64,000 nucleotides of DNA from Sneathiella chungangensis (GTDB taxonomy: Bacteria; Pseudomonadota; Alphaproteobacteria; Sneathiellales; Sneathiellaceae). Of the stretch, positions 34,182 to 42,037 are shown piece after piece. Positions within the stretch are counted from its first letter, which is position 1. Each line of letters begins with the position of its first letter. The notes beneath the pieces were generated by a model, which was given only the letters and a program-made list of their open reading frames with translations, searched no databases and was not told the DNA's origin. The stretch lies in NCBI RefSeq assembly GCF_009882935.1, contig NZ_WTVA01000015.1, forward strand, positions 496,001-560,000. Direction: 5' to 3'. The position numbers and the translations under genes were made by a program.

Positions 34182-35492
34182 ATGAAAAAAATAGTTCCTA
34201 TGCTAATGATGGGGGTACTGATGGTCGGAACGGCTTGGGCGGCGGACAACAGGGTCGATGGACTCCGCCCGGATGCACCTGAACTTGCCGCGCCTGGCGC
34301 AAGCGCAATTGGTGTCCGGACAATTCAACTCCTTCACAAGGACCAGGTGGACATATTGAAGGTGGAAGCCGACAAGCCGCTTCCCAAATATGACCGGCCT
34401 CTGACGGTTGAGGTCTGGTACCCCTCCGATGGCGCAAAAAGAGGCGGCCAATATAAGAATGTATTTATCCGGGACGGCAAAACACAGGTAACGCTCTACG
34501 GGCAGGCGGTCCGCGATGCGGCCCCGGCAAAAGCCGAAACACCCTATCCGCTGGTCATCATCTCGCACGGCTATCCGGGAAACCGTTTCCTGCTAAGCCA
34601 TCTTGCTGAAAATCTGGCGTCCAAAGGCTACGTGGTTGCGTCGATCGACCATACGGACAGCATGTATCATGACAAGGCGGCATTCGGCAGCACATTGGTC
34701 AATCGGCCGCTGGATCAGAAATTCGTTCTCGACGAGATGGATCGCCTTGGCAAGGATCCCGGCAGCTTTCTGAACGGCCTTGTAAATGCGAACGATACCG
34801 GATTGATTGGTTATTCTATGGGCGCCTATGGATCGGTCATTACAGCCGGAGGCGGTGTCACACAGGCCGCGACGGAACTGGCATGGGGCGCCCCCGCCGG
34901 CACATTGAAAAGGATGATGGCGGGAAGTCCCGAGCATGAGGCCCTGATGGATGACCGCTTCAAAGCCATCGTCTCGATCGCCCCCTGGGGAATGACATAC
35001 GGCTTCTGGGATGCGGCCGGACTTGCCGGAGTAAAAGTACCCATGTTCTTTATCGCGGGCAGCGTTGATGACGTCTCCGGATATGAAAAAGGCACGAAAG
35101 CGATTTTCGAAAATGCAGTAAATACCGATCGCTATCTCCTGACATTCGAAAATGCCAACCATAACGCAGCGGCGCCTATTCCCGCTCCCGTTGAATCCTG
35201 GAAGCCGGTGGATAACCTCGATTTCGTCCCATTCGAGCATTATGCGGATGCCGTGTGGGATACCCTTCGCATGAACAATATCACCCAGCATTTCGTCACC
35301 GCCTATTTTGCGGTTCACCTGAAGGGCGATGATAGCATGCAAAGCTATCTCGATATTATCCCGGTGGCCAATGAAGGGGTATTCGCAGTTGAAAAGGATG
35401 GCACGCCGAAGGCTGAGCACAGCTATTGGAAAGGTTTTCCCAAAAGAACCGCCAAAGGCCTGAAACTGGAACATATGACCAAAGCGAACTAG
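34182..35492 (+). CDS. Secreted alpha/beta-hydrolase (dienelactone hydrolase/PAF-acetylhydrolase-like)
   Basis: 436 aa. Signal peptide MKKIVPMLMMGVLMVGTAWA. An oxyanion-type HGYPGNR follows the first beta strands (YPLVIISHGYPGNRFLLSHL), and the nucleophile elbow is GYSMGAYG (Ser). Candidate acid and base lie in FFIAGSVDDVSGYEKG (Asp) and FENANHNAAAP (His). The protein begins with a beta-rich region (RTIQLLHKDQVDIL, RPLTVEVWYPSDG) common to predicted dienelactone hydrolase-type secreted enzymes. The substrate is not known. It is divergent from urtA and has a strong terminator behind it. Confidence 0.82.
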   Translation: MKKIVPMLMMGVLMVGTAWAADNRVDGLRPDAPELAAPGASAIGVRTIQLLHKDQVDILKVEADKPLPKYDRPLTVEVWYPSDGAKRGGQYKNVFIRDGKTQVTLYGQAVRDAAPAKAETPYPLVIISHGYPGNRFLLSHLAENLASKGYVVASIDHTDSMYHDKAAFGSTLVNRPLDQKFVLDEMDRLGKDPGSFLNGLVNANDTGLIGYSMGAYGSVITAGGGVTQAATELAWGAPAGTLKRMMAGSPEHEALMDDRFKAIVSIAPWGMTYGFWDAAGLAGVKVPMFFIAGSVDDVSGYEKGTKAIFENAVNTDRYLLTFENANHNAAAPIPAPVESWKPVDNLDFVPFEHYADAVWDTLRMNNITQHFVTAYFAVHLKGDDSMQSYLDIIPVANEGVFAVEKDGTPKAEHSYWKGFPKRTAKGLKLEHMTKAN

Positions 35493-35542
35493 GTGCCTGA
35501 CTAGCAATCTAACGGCGGTGGCCGTTATTGAGTTCCTACACA

Positions 35543-35590
35543 GCCGCTCATCTGTTTCGCAGATGAGCGGCCTGATTATTTGATTTTTGA
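35543..35590 (+). terminator. Rho-independent terminator behind the secreted hydrolase gene
   Basis: GCCGCTCATCTG (35543-35554) pairs perfectly over twelve bases with CAGATGAGCGGC (35560-35571), loop TTTCG, followed by a T-rich stretch (TGATTATTTGATTTTT). Confidence 0.85.
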
Positions 35591-35672
35591 TTTCTTAAGT
35601 TTTCCGTGATACTGCTCATCCACGTTATTATTATGTTGACCGCCACATTCATGAGTAGCATTTAGAAACACC

Positions 35673-36422
35673 ATGTACATTCGATTCAGCATCACGAAGA
35701 TTATTTTTGTTCTCACGGCAATTGCACTGCTTTTAATCGCCGCGGATTTGGCTGTTATCACAATTAAGTTCAAATTTGGGATCCATATCGTCACCGTATT
35801 CGAGAAATTCATCCTTGATGATGAAGGGAATGTTCCCGCCTTTTTCTCATCTTCGATTTTATTGCTGACGTTCTACATATTACTGGCGATCACATTAATT
35901 CATCGCAAGGAGAAGTCGCGCGAATTTTTATACTGGCTCGGATTAACTCTTATCTTTCTATTTCTCGCCTTTGATGAAGCGGCGGCCCTTCATGAATCAT
36001 TGGTAAAAATCTTCTGGCGCGTGCATGAACCCTCCGGTTTTGACAACTACGTCTGGCCCACAGTCTACGGCGTCCTGTTTCTTCTGCTGGCGGCAATTTA
36101 CTTCAAATTCGTTTTATCATTGCCGAGAAAAGTCATGATCCTGTTTGTTCTCGCGGCCATCTTGTATGTCGGCGGTGCAATTGGCCTTGAATTCATTGGA
36201 AGCATGTATATCGGCCAGTCCTGGTATCAGCCACTCGATTGGGAAAAATTGGCCGATGGCAGTTACTACTTAATTGCAACGATTGAGGAGGTAGGTGAAA
36301 TCTTCGGCGTACTGACCTTTATCTTTGCCCTTCTCACCTATATCGAAATGAAATGGCAGGGGCTCTATCTTTACGTCGGGGAAACGCCGACCGATAAGGA
36401 AACCAACCAGCTTCCCCGTTAG
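35673..36422 (+). CDS. Polytopic membrane protein with conserved acidic/His residues
   Basis: 249 aa with about six hydrophobic segments: IIFVLTAIALLLIAADLAVI, SSILLLTFYILLAITLI, FLYWLGLTLIFLFLAF, WPTVYGVLFLLLAAIYF, VMILFVLAAILYVGGAIG and IFGVLTFIFALLTYIEM. Polar residues sit next to or inside the membrane: FDEAAALHE, GLEFIGS and ATIEEVGEIFG. A similar D/E-rich pattern occurs in intramembrane hydrolases, but no family was firmly recognised, and a transporter or sensor cannot be excluded. Base composition looks more AT-rich than its neighbours. It is transcribed alone between two terminated units. Confidence 0.7.
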   Translation: MYIRFSITKIIFVLTAIALLLIAADLAVITIKFKFGIHIVTVFEKFILDDEGNVPAFFSSSILLLTFYILLAITLIHRKEKSREFLYWLGLTLIFLFLAFDEAAALHESLVKIFWRVHEPSGFDNYVWPTVYGVLFLLLAAIYFKFVLSLPRKVMILFVLAAILYVGGAIGLEFIGSMYIGQSWYQPLDWEKLADGSYYLIATIEEVGEIFGVLTFIFALLTYIEMKWQGLYLYVGETPTDKETNQLPR

Positions 36423-36514
36423 GTCTTTATGGGTCCCGGGTATTTTGCCCATGTCCAAGCTGCGCGATTGACCGGATTCCGCAGCATCGACCATCCCGAC
36501 ACCTGGTTGCCGTC

Positions 36515-38140
36515 TTAAAATCCGAGTTCCTTGAGCGCCTTTTGCACGATGCGTCTTGTTTTCTCTTCACGAAGCGGAAAGCCCCGGAAAAACAGTTCCT
36601 GATAATTCCCGAGTTTCCGCTTTTTGACAATGTCGGCCCAGGCGGATGCGGCAACGGCGTTGCCCGCCAGATGATTAGTAACCGCCGCCATCGCGTGAAT
36701 ATGGATATGGGCGTTCGGCTCAAGCGCGCCTTGCGTACAGTAAAAGCTGGCGTCCTTATACTCCCCGATCGCCATATGCGCCATTCCGCGCGCGCAGAGC
36801 ATCGCATATTTCAGAGGATCCAGAGGGCTAAGCAACATGGCCGAGCACACATTCTCATTGCAGGACTCTGCATTGTCACAAAGCATATTCACGAAGGCGA
36901 GATTGTATTTGGCGAAGGCGTAGTTGGGCGACAGCGCAATACTGCGCTCAAACCAATGCTGCGCCGTCTCGACATTTCCCTGAAGCATGCTCGCGCGGCC
37001 CATCGTCAGATTGGTGAACGGGTCAAGGGAATCTATCTCGAACCCCTTCTCCGCCGTACGATGGGCGAGCACCCTCTCCTCCCGGGTATTCGGAACGAAG
37101 TTAAGGAAAGAGTTCTGGAAATGCGTAAAAGAGAGCCCCGCATAAGCCCGCGCAAAGTTGGGGTCAGCCTCGATCGCCCGCTTGAAGAGCGCCGCGGCAA
37201 CGGCGTTGTCATGGCTGTTGAACCGATACATATGACTAAGCCCTCGATGGTAGGCAGCCCAGGCGCCAAGATTCTCCGTCGCGAATGTCGCGGCACGCGC
37301 CGCTTCCTCCATCGGGACGCGCACTTCAATTGCCGAAACAACTTGCGCGGCCAATGTTTGCCGAACCCCGATCAGCTCATCCGACCGTTCCTTGTATCGG
37401 TCGGCCCAGATAATCCGCCCATCCTCGGCGCCGTAGAGTTCGACATTGATGAAACTCTCGTTCCCCATGATGTCGACCGCGCCCGTTAGAATATAATCCG
37501 CGCCGAGAGATTTACGGATGACCTCGGGATCGTAGTTCGCACCGTTAAATCGAAAGGAGGACCCGCGCGCGATCACATATAACCAGCGAAGGCGCGACAG
37601 CTCCTGGATCAGCTCATGGGAAATCGCCTTGGCAAAGCCCCTGACAGCAATTTCCCCGCCCAACTGCTCAAACGGCAATACCGCAATGGTCGGCCGGTCA
37701 CGGACATAGTGGCTGCCCTGGTCCGCCGTCCCCGGTTGCAGGGGCGTAAACGGCTCGGCATGAGCGGGATTATAGAGGGTTTGCTGCGCCGCCGCCGACA
37801 GCTCCGTCTTCGCAGCGCCGGGAATTACTTCCACTGTTTCCGGCTCACCAAGAAACCGAAAGCCGCGGTTATGCACCGTTTTGATCAATCGCTGGTCATT
37901 TCCGTTATCGTTTAGCGCCTTACGGGCTAGCTTGACCCGACTGCTGAGCGCGGATTCCGAGACGAACCGCCCACCCCAGACAATCTCGTTGATTTCATCT
38001 TTGCTGACCACCCGATCATGCGCTGTGATCAACAGCTCCAGCAATGAAAAGACCTGGGGTTCAATGGCAATAACCTCACCATCCCGCCGTAACTCCATGC
38101 GATAGGTATCAAATTCGAAATTCTCAAATCGGTAAATCAT
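36515..38140 (-). CDS. Winged-helix (OmpR/CadC-type) transcriptional regulator with TPR repeats
   Basis: 541 aa. Residues 1-97 are a ToxR/CadC-like DNA-binding domain: YRFENFEFDTYRMELRRDGEVIAIEPQVFSLLELL, GRFVSESALSSRVKLARKAL, IKTVHNRGFRFLG. Residues about 150-270 resemble the TolB-like/FlgO segment seen in such regulators (RPTIAVLPFEQLGG, GADYILTGAVDIMGNE). The rest is TPR repeats (AYAGLSFTHFQNSFLNFVP, ALFKRAIEADPNFARAYAGL, WFERSIALSPNYAFAKYNLA). No membrane helix is present, so it is cytosolic, unlike CadC. ATG 38140 gives the usual N-terminus. The divergent methyltransferase gene may be a target. Confidence 0.85.
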   Translation of the reverse strand: MIYRFENFEFDTYRMELRRDGEVIAIEPQVFSLLELLITAHDRVVSKDEINEIVWGGRFVSESALSSRVKLARKALNDNGNDQRLIKTVHNRGFRFLGEPETVEVIPGAAKTELSAAAQQTLYNPAHAEPFTPLQPGTADQGSHYVRDRPTIAVLPFEQLGGEIAVRGFAKAISHELIQELSRLRWLYVIARGSSFRFNGANYDPEVIRKSLGADYILTGAVDIMGNESFINVELYGAEDGRIIWADRYKERSDELIGVRQTLAAQVVSAIEVRVPMEEAARAATFATENLGAWAAYHRGLSHMYRFNSHDNAVAAALFKRAIEADPNFARAYAGLSFTHFQNSFLNFVPNTREERVLAHRTAEKGFEIDSLDPFTNLTMGRASMLQGNVETAQHWFERSIALSPNYAFAKYNLAFVNMLCDNAESCNENVCSAMLLSPLDPLKYAMLCARGMAHMAIGEYKDASFYCTQGALEPNAHIHIHAMAAVTNHLAGNAVAASAWADIVKKRKLGNYQELFFRGFPLREEKTRRIVQKALKELGF

Positions 38141-38299
38141 GAAGTTCTCTTCCGGCGCGGCTGGTGCGAAAAATATCACAACCACCTGTTACTGTCACGG
38201 ACCTGCCAGGTTTCCGCCAGATTAATTCACAGGATCGTCAGGAAATCTCCAGATATCCTTCAAGCAATCAAGCGAAGCCTCCGCCATATTCCCTTCATC

Positions 38300-38357
38300 A
38301 CCGCAGCTTGTGCGGTTCTTGATTAGTCGAATTGCCGCAACGACCGAATGCCGGTCG
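38300..38357 (+). other. Two small perfect hairpins in the leader of the methyltransferase gene
   Basis: ACCGCA-GCTTG-TGCGGT at 38300-38316 and CGACCG-AATGC-CGGTCG at 38341-38357 each form a six-pair stem with a five-base loop. The second ends about 13 nt ahead of the ribosome binding site GAAGGAG. They may influence mRNA stability or translation, or be chance. Confidence 0.3.
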
Positions 38358-38382
38358 CGGCGAAAACTGAAGGAGAAAAAAA

Positions 38383-39213
38383 ATGGCAATCGCATTGGAA
38401 ATGGACACGACACCGAATTTCGACGCCATCAAAGCGAAGCAGAATGCGACCTGGGCGTCGGGGAATTATTCCCTCATCGGCGCCACGCTGCAGATAACAG
38501 GCGAATCCCTTGCCGAGGCAATGGATCTCCGAGGGGGACAGAAAGTGCTGGATGTCGCCGCCGGAAACGGTAATTTTACCTTAGCCGCCGCCCGGCGCTG
38601 GACTGACGTCACATCGACGGACTATGTTCAGAGCCTGTTGAAACAGAGCCAGGCGCGCGCCGAAGCGGACGGTGTCAATGTGGAATATAAAATTGCCGAC
38701 GCCGAAGACCTGCCCTTCGCGGACGACAGCTTTGATGCCGTCGCGTCGACCTTCGGGGTCATGTTCACACCGAACCAGCGCAAAGCGGCCAATGAAATGG
38801 ATCGCGTGTGCCGCAGCGGCGGAAAAATCGGCCTCGCAAACTGGACGCCGGAAGGGTTCATCGGCGCATTGTTCAAAATCATCGGCCGTTACGTACCGCC
38901 GCCCGCCGGCGTCAATTCACCGGCGCTATGGGGTACGGAAGACCGGATCGAAGATTTCTTTGGCGCGACCGCGCAGAAAATAGACATCACGCGGCGGCAT
39001 TATGCGTTCCGCTACCGCTCTGCCCAGCATTGGCTGGAGGTTTTCAGAAACTATTACGGGCCGGTTCTAAAAGCGTTCGGTGCGCTTGGCTCTTCCCAGC
39101 AGGCCGAACTCAGCGAAGATATTCTATATCTCCTGGAGAGCTTCAATACGTCCGGTGATGAAACTCTGGTCGTTCCGTCCGAGTATCTGGAAATCGTGAT
39201 CACCCGCAAATAG
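38383..39213 (+). CDS. Class I SAM-dependent methyltransferase
   Basis: 276 aa. Motif I is VLDVAAGNGNFTLAAARR, motif II region VEYKIADAEDLPFADDSFDAVASTFGVMF and motif III RVCRSGGKIGLANWTPEG, the Methyltransf_11/UbiE-like type. The C-terminal part (HYAFRYRSAQHWLEVFRNYYG) is the lid region, and the substrate cannot be deduced. A strong ribosome binding site (GAAGGAG) precedes the ATG. It is divergent from the winged-helix/TPR regulator and shares a bidirectional terminator with the cold-shock gene. Confidence 0.88.
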   Translation: MAIALEMDTTPNFDAIKAKQNATWASGNYSLIGATLQITGESLAEAMDLRGGQKVLDVAAGNGNFTLAAARRWTDVTSTDYVQSLLKQSQARAEADGVNVEYKIADAEDLPFADDSFDAVASTFGVMFTPNQRKAANEMDRVCRSGGKIGLANWTPEGFIGALFKIIGRYVPPPAGVNSPALWGTEDRIEDFFGATAQKIDITRRHYAFRYRSAQHWLEVFRNYYGPVLKAFGALGSSQQAELSEDILYLLESFNTSGDETLVVPSEYLEIVITRK

Positions 39214-39243
39214 GAAAAACACGACGCTGTTTGCAGCGGACAT

Positions 39244-39286
39244 AAAAAAGCCGCCGTCAGAATTCACTGACGGCGGCGTTTATTTT
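39244..39286. terminator. Bidirectional Rho-independent terminator
   Basis: AAAAAA, then GCCGCCGTCAG (39250-39260) pairing over eleven bases with CTGACGGCGGC (39267-39277), then GTTTATTTT. T runs exist in both directions, so it can end both the methyltransferase (plus) and the cold-shock (minus) transcripts. Confidence 0.9.
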
Positions 39287-39291
39287 GCCGG

Positions 39292-39501
39292 TTATTTTAC
39301 CAGCGTAATATTTTCAGCTGACGATTTGCCGTTTTTGCCAGCTTCAAGTTCATAAGAAACTTTCTGACCTTCGTTCAAGCTCCGAAGTCCGGCGCGCTCG
39401 ACGGCAGAAATATGAACGAAAGCATCGCTTGATCCGTCTTCAGGCTCAATAAATCCAAAGCCTTTTGTCGGGTTAAACCATTTTACAGTACCAGTAGCCA
39501 T
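39292..39501 (-). CDS. Cold-shock protein (CspA family)
   Basis: 69 aa. Single cold-shock domain with both RNA-binding motifs: KGFGFIEP (RNP1) and DAFVHISAV (RNP2), plus the usual start [18 protein letters not shown]. It acts as an RNA chaperone or as a growth-phase protein; which cannot be told from sequence. A leader of more than 100 nt with a stem-loop precedes it, as in many csp genes. Confidence 0.96.
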   Translation of the reverse strand: MATGTVKWFNPTKGFGFIEPEDGSSDAFVHISAVERAGLRSLNEGQKVSYELEAGKNGKSSAENITLVK

Positions 39502-39588
39502 AGTATTTTCCTCTTATAGCAACATGAAACGCGCCACCCACACCGTGCAGGTCTGCGGTTTTCTAACGATCACATTGTCAGGGGATAA

Positions 39589-39617
39589 CTAAGGTAACCG
39601 GTAAGCCGGTTAGTTAG
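39589..39617 (-). other. Stem-loop in the long leader of the cold-shock gene
   Basis: TAACCGG (39595-39601) pairs with CCGGTTA (39606-39612) around a four-base loop. The outer CTAA (39589-39592) and TTAG (39614-39617) extend it. It lies about 90-115 nt upstream of the cold-shock ATG, in the region expected to be 5' leader. Confidence 0.45.
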
Positions 39618-39772
39618 GCAAGTCGATAACGAATGTAACACGTAGCGACTACTTATAGATTATTTTTGATAAGTCAACGATTTAAAGAAAATATAAATAG
39701 GGAAACTCGGCCAGGCACGTTGGTCGGATGGCGGTATATCGACCCCAAGCCGCGCCGAAAAACGTCCTTGAG

Positions 39773-40198
39773 TTAATCGTCGGTCACTCTGCCGCGGCTC
39801 TTTTTAAGATGGCCGCGTTTTTGCTTTTTCTCCAGTCGCCGGAGCTTGGACGCGTGGGTGGGCCTGGTCGGACGCCGATATTTCGGGACAACCGCCGCGT
39901 CGCGTATCAGATCAACCAGACGGCTCAGCGCGGCTTTGCGATTTCTGTCCTGCGACCGGTATTCACTTGCCGTAAGAACAAGGACGCCGTCCTTCGTCAT
40001 ACGCTGTCCCGCCAGTTTCCGCAGGCGTTCGAAAACCGCCGGCGTCAGGTTGACGCTGTTCTTCGCATCGAATCGCAGTTGAACGGCGGTCTCGACCTTA
40101 TTGACATTTTGTCCGCCGGGGCCGGGCGCGCGCAGAAAGCTTTCCGTAATTTCCGATTCCGCAAGGGAAATATCGCTGTTGATCCTGATCATAGTCAT
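39773..40198 (-). CDS. arfB: Ribosome rescue hydrolase ArfB (YaeJ)
   Basis: 141 aa. It releases peptides from stalled ribosomes without a stop codon. The catalytic GGQ motif is in RAPGPGGQNVNKVETAVQLRFD. The basic tail THASKLRRLEKKQKRGHLKKSRGR would enter the mRNA channel, which distinguishes ArfB from RF1 and RF2. The length is as expected. ATG 40198 or 40192 are equally possible starts. Confidence 0.94.
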   Translation of the reverse strand: MTMIRINSDISLAESEITESFLRAPGPGGQNVNKVETAVQLRFDAKNSVNLTPAVFERLRKLAGQRMTKDGVLVLTASEYRSQDRNRKAALSRLVDLIRDAAVVPKYRRPTRPTHASKLRRLEKKQKRGHLKKSRGRVTDD

Positions 40199-40305
40199 TC
40201 CGTTAAGCAGAAAGCCGGTGCAATTGCAAGAATATGCGAAGACTATTCTTTGCCCGTGCCATCAGCTAGACTGGCCCTCTCCTTCTTCGACCGCGGTGAA
40301 TTGAG

Positions 40306-41109
40306 ATGCCAAATACGCCTATCGATCTTGGAATCGATGCCTTCAGCCCAAAAGAGATGGCCGAGAAGGTCGAGACGGCCGGCGTCACGAAAGCCCATCT
40401 CGGTTTCACGCAAACGCTGATGCTCGCGATTTTGGCCGGGGCATTTATCTCATTCGGGGCCGCTTTTTATACATTGGTGATCACGGGGAGCGAGCTTGGA
40501 TTTGGCACGACCCGTTTCCTGGGTGGTATCGCCTTTTCCCTTGGCCTTGTCCTCGTGATCGTCGGCGGGGCGGAGTTATTTACCGGCAACAATCTCATCG
40601 TCATGGCATGGGCGAGCCGCAAGATATCCAGCCGCGAACTCCTTCGAAACTGGCTGATCGTCTATGCGGGAAATTTTATCGGTGCGCTTGGCACCGCTCT
40701 TTTGGTCAACCTGTCGGGCGTTCTCAACTTTAATGGCGGCGCCGTTGGCGACGCCGCAGCAACCATCGCCAACGCCAAAATCGCGCTGCCCCTGGTAAAC
40801 GCCTTCTTTCTCGCGGTTCTCTGCAACACACTCGTCTGTCTTGCGGTTTGGCTTTGCTTTGCCGCGCGGAACGTTAGCGGAAAGATTCTGGCAATCCTCT
40901 TTCCCGTATCCGCTTTCGTCGCCCTCGGCTTCGAGCATTCGATTGCGAATATGTACCTGATCCCGGTTGCCTATTTCCACGGCGTTGACACCATCCCTAT
41001 TGGCGGGTTCTTTTTGAACCTGCTGGTGGTTACGGCCGGAAATATATTAGGCGGGAGCGCCCTTGTCGCACTTGTCTACTGGATCATCTACTTGCGAAAG
41101 AGCGCATAA
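40306..41109 (+). CDS. Formate/nitrite transporter family channel (FNT)
   Basis: 267 aa with six membrane helices. FNT signatures: AILAGAFISFGAAFYTLVITG, GGIAFSLGLVLVIVGGAELFTGNN, RNWLIVYAGNFIGALG, NTLVCLAVWLCFAARNVSGKI and FEHSIANMYLIPVAYF (GFEHSIANM is the family hallmark with the central His region). It moves formate, nitrite or related small anions; the sequence does not decide which. It is transcribed alone, convergent with the YdcH gene. Confidence 0.93.
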   Translation: MPNTPIDLGIDAFSPKEMAEKVETAGVTKAHLGFTQTLMLAILAGAFISFGAAFYTLVITGSELGFGTTRFLGGIAFSLGLVLVIVGGAELFTGNNLIVMAWASRKISSRELLRNWLIVYAGNFIGALGTALLVNLSGVLNFNGGAVGDAAATIANAKIALPLVNAFFLAVLCNTLVCLAVWLCFAARNVSGKILAILFPVSAFVALGFEHSIANMYLIPVAYFHGVDTIPIGGFFLNLLVVTAGNILGGSALVALVYWIIYLRKSA

Positions 41110-41115
41110 GGCCGT

Positions 41116-41349
41116 TCAGCTCAAATATGTGCTGATCTGGTCCTTGAGCGCCAATCGCTGACGGCGGAGCTGTTTCTCATAGCCTTCGTCCGCCGGAGCC
41201 ACATTCGTCTCAATCCTGTGAATTTCCCGATTGACCGTATGATATTCATCGGCAAGCTTCACAAAATGCGCGTCCGACTGCGTCAATTCATGAATCTGGT
41301 CCTTGGCGTCGGGAAATTCTTCGGCGAGTTCGTGGGGGACATGTGACAT
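41116..41349 (-). CDS. YdcH/DUF465 small helical protein
   Basis: 77 aa, rich in charged helices: HELAEEFPDAKDQIHELTQSDAHFVKLADEYHTVNREIHRIE and RRQRLALKDQISTYL. This is the DUF465 pattern (a helical hairpin ending in a K/R-rich helix with LKD). The role of the family is not known to me. A FixK/FNR-like box lies about 85-100 bp upstream. Confidence 0.9.
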   Translation of the reverse strand: MSHVPHELAEEFPDAKDQIHELTQSDAHFVKLADEYHTVNREIHRIETNVAPADEGYEKQLRRQRLALKDQISTYLS

Positions 41350-41434
41350 GGTCTTGCTCTTCTCCCTGAGTTGTTGGTTACGATGCTATGTAATGCAGCT
41401 AAGACGTTTAAAGTTCGATACAAGATCTTGCGCA

Positions 41435-41448
41435 TTGATTTCGCGCAA
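41435..41448. promoter_or_regulatory. Candidate FNR/FixK-type box
   Basis: TTGATTTCGCGCAA fits TTG[AC]-N6-[TG]CAA, the relaxed FixK/FNR pattern of alphaproteobacteria, and matches eight of ten bases of TTGAT-N4-ATCAA. It lies between the divergent YdcH and DoxX genes, about 135 bp before the DoxX start. Confidence 0.3.
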
Positions 41449-41581
41449 TATGTTACGGGTTTTCTCAAGGGCGGCAGGCGGCGGCCGGCTCACGCAATAG
41501 TGAGACTTCGTGTGCGGGATCGCCGACGGATTTCTGATATCACCGGAAAATAGTCCGCTCTATTTGACGAGGAGATTGCCG

Positions 41582-42037
41582 ATGAAAAACCCGGAGACGA
41601 GAGAGGCGCTTGCCCTGTTGATCCTTCGCACCGGCCTTGCCTGGTTTCTTTTTGTCTGGGCGGTCAACAAGATCATAGAACCGGGACAATATGTCCGCAT
41701 CTGGGGTTACTTTCACGGGGTGGAGATCGGCCAAACAATGCCTTACCTGATGGGAGGCGCGCAGATCGCGATTTGTCTACTGGCCGCGCTGGGTCTCTGG
41801 CGCGTGGTTTCCTACGGTCTTTTGTTCTTGATGCATCTGGTGACCGTGATTGTCATTTTCCCGAGCCTTGTCTCTCCGTTCGTTATTGAAGACGGTTTTC
41901 CTATCAACCGGAACAATGCCATCGCATTAGCCGCTCTCGCGGGTTTCACGGCGCTCTGGCTCCTCCGGCACCGGGATCACTGGTCGCTTGACGTCTGGAT
42001 GCAGCGACGCAAAAACGCGGCGACGGCGTCGGATTAG
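41582..42037 (+). CDS. DoxX-like membrane protein
   Basis: 151 aa with four hydrophobic segments (ALALLILRTGLAWFLFVWAV, MPYLMGGAQIAICLLAALGLW, VVSYGLLFLMHLVTVIVIF, NNAIALAALAGFTALWLL). The pattern, with NKIIEPGQY after the first helix, fits DoxX/DoxD-like quinone-associated proteins. The specific role is not known. ATG 41582 has GAGGAG upstream; the longer frame from 41510 is not supported. Its end overlaps the convergent oxidoreductase gene by 4 nt. Confidence 0.82.
   Translation: MKNPETREALALLILRTGLAWFLFVWAVNKIIEPGQYVRIWGYFHGVEIGQTMPYLMGGAQIAICLLAALGLWRVVSYGLLFLMHLVTVIVIFPSLVSPFVIEDGFPINRNNAIALAALAGFTALWLLRHRDHWSLDVWMQRRKNAATASD

Noticed and set aside
39652-39677. TTGACT and TATAAG as the housekeeping promoter of the cold-shock gene
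   Set aside because: The spacer is only 14 bp, too short for a standard sigma-70-type promoter, so it is not listed as a feature.
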